Source of the DNA: Comamonadaceae bacterium
Lineage (GTDB): Bacteria > Pseudomonadota > Gammaproteobacteria > Burkholderiales > Burkholderiaceae_C
Assembly (NCBI GenBank): GCA_027490555.1
Contig: JAIXXW010000061.1
Location: 1-7,278 of the forward strand
Length of the DNA: 7,278 bases
Direction: 5' to 3'
This document shows positions 6,143-7,278 of the stretch, piece after piece. A model generated the notes under the pieces. That model saw only the letters and a list, made by a program, of their open reading frames with translations. It made no database searches and had not been told where the DNA came from. A program made the translations under genes and the position numbers. The stretch's first letter is position 1. Every line of letters begins with the position of its first letter.

Positions 6143-7278
6143 TAGACCAGCTGCTCCAGCGCGAAGGTGTCAAACGCCGATTCGCGCTGGCGGATCAGGT
6201 GGGCCTGGCTGCCATCCACCAGGATTTCGGCTGCGCGGCCACGGGTGTTGTAGTTGCTGGCCATGCTCATGCAGTAAGCCCCGGCCGACAGCACCGCCAG
6301 CACGTCACCGGCTTGCACCATCAGCTGCCGGTCGCGGCCGATCCAGTCGCCGCTTTCGCACACCGGGCCGACCACGTCGTAGACCACGCCCGTACCGGAG
6401 CGGGGCTGCACCGGCACGATCTGGTGAAAGGCCTGGTACATGGCCGGGCGGGGCAGGTCGTTCATGGCGGCATCGACGATGCAGAAATTCTTTTGTTCAC
6501 CGGGCTTGAGGTACATCACCTCGGTCAGGCACACGCCCGCATTGCCCACCAGCGAGCGGCCCGGCTCGATCATCAGCTGGCGCTGGCCGTAGCCGCGCGC
6601 GTCCAGCTTGGCCAGCAGCTGCTGCCACAGGGCGTCGGCCTCGGGGGGCGTGTCGCCGTTGTAGTTGATGCCCAGGCCACCGCCGAAGTCGATGTGGTGG
6701 ATGGCCACGCCTGCAGACTCGACCTCGGCCACCAGGTCCAGCACCCGGTCCATCGCGTCCAGATAGGGGGTGGTGTCGGTGATTTGCGAGCCGATGTGGC
6801 AGTCGATGCCCACCACCTGCAGGCCCGGCAGGCTGGCCGCATGGCGGTAGGCCCGCAGCGTGTCCTCGTGCGCGATGCCGAATTTGTTGCCCTTGAGGCC
6901 GGTGGAAATGTAGGGGTGGGTCTTGGGGTCGACGTTGGGGTTCACGCGCAAGCTGACCGGGGCCTTTTTCCCCAGGGCCGTGGCCACAGCGCTGAGCACA
7001 TCGAGTTCGGCTTCGCTTTCCACATTGAAGCAGCCGATGCCCACTTGCAGGGCCTGCTGCATTTCGGCGCGGGTTTTGCCGACGCCCGAAAAAATCACTT
7101 TGGCCGGGTCGCCACCTGCGGCCAGCACGCGCGCGAGTTCGCCGCCCGAGACGATGTCAAAGCCGCAGCCCGCTTGCGCAAACACCTGCAGGATGGCCAG
7201 GCTGGAGTTGGCCTTCATGGCGTAGCAGATCTGGGCCTGACGCCCGGCAAAGCCGCGCTGGTAGGCCGCCAGGGCCGA
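6142..7278 (-). CDS. lysA: Diaminopimelate decarboxylase, 5' end cut by the window
   Basis: LysA decarboxylates meso-2,6-diaminopimelate to L-lysine, the last step of the DAP lysine pathway, using PLP in the cytoplasm. The visible 378 residues start mid-gene: the frame stays open through the ATG at 7218 to the window edge, and that ATG lies inside the conserved YAMKANS motif, so it is not the start. About 40 N-terminal residues are probably missing (family about 420). Counting from the edge, Lys22 is the PLP Schiff-base lysine, His161 lies in CHIGSQ, the glycine loop GGGLG is at 199-203, EPGRS at 238-242, and the CESGD motif with the active-site Cys from the partner subunit starts at 307; SAGAYCMSMASNYN follows at 331-344. 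Fold type III alanine-racemase barrel plus C-terminal beta domain. It is intact where visible, ends in TAG, and is convergent with msrQ, so it forms a separate transcription unit. Confidence 0.96.
   Translation of the reverse strand, partial: SALAAYQRGFAGRQAQICYAMKANSSLAILQVFAQAGCGFDIVSGGELARVLAAGGDPAKVIFSGVGKTRAEMQQALQVGIGCFNVESEAELDVLSAVATALGKKAPVSLRVNPNVDPKTHPYISTGLKGNKFGIAHEDTLRAYRHAASLPGLQVVGIDCHIGSQITDTTPYLDAMDRVLDLVAEVESAGVAIHHIDFGGGLGINYNGDTPPEADALWQQLLAKLDARGYGQRQLMIEPGRSLVGNAGVCLTEVMYLKPGEQKNFCIVDAAMNDLPRPAMYQAFHQIVPVQPRSGTGVVYDVVGPVCESGDWIGRDRQLMVQAGDVLAVLSAGAYCMSMASNYNTRGRAAEILVDGSQAHLIRQRESAFDTFALEQLV

Noticed and set aside
7216..7218. ATG near the right edge as the lysA start
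   Set aside because: It falls within the conserved YAMKANS motif carrying the PLP lysine, and 20 further in-frame codons of LysA-like sequence continue to the window edge.

Overview
This is ordinary, tightly packed chromosomal sequence from a betaproteobacterium, most likely a Burkholderiales member near the Comamonadaceae. The reasons are the high GC content, the GC-rich third codon positions, the protein flavour (a two-haem c4-type cytochrome, a long ResB, a CcsA ending in SGLHSYG), and a gene order that I recall from that order. The genus cannot be fixed from the sequence alone. No mobile element, CRISPR array, tRNA, rRNA or phage gene was seen.

Layout, left to right. A -10-like box leads into a c4-type dihaem cytochrome c with a Sec signal peptide (59-691). 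A roughly 200-base gap follows, holding several hairpins and one good Rho-independent terminator (812-834). Next come resB (891-3017) and ccsA (3014-4324), joined by an ATGA overlap; together they form the System II cytochrome c haem-ligation machine. After a 147-base gap with a GC-rich hairpin and a plausible promoter come msrP (4472-5467) and msrQ (5496-6095), the molybdenum-dependent periplasmic methionine sulfoxide reductase and its haem membrane partner. On the opposite strand, convergent with msrQ, lies lysA (6142 to the right edge), diaminopimelate decarboxylase, with its 5' end cut off by the window.

How they work together. The first five genes serve the cell envelope and its redox chemistry. 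ResB-CcsA moves haem across the inner membrane and attaches it to CXXCH motifs, and the neighbouring cytochrome, with two such motifs, is an obvious client. MsrQ passes electrons from the membrane to MsrP, which repairs oxidised methionines in exported proteins. Since the cytochrome uses methionine as a haem ligand, a functional link is plausible but is inference only. LysA (lysine biosynthesis) belongs to a separate leftward transcription unit.

I found no sign of an undescribed system. The points worth a second look are small: a 10-codon ORF that exactly bridges msrP and msrQ, a terminator sitting between promoter-like boxes and resB, and a long spacer in CcsA between its first periplasmic histidine and the WWD motif.
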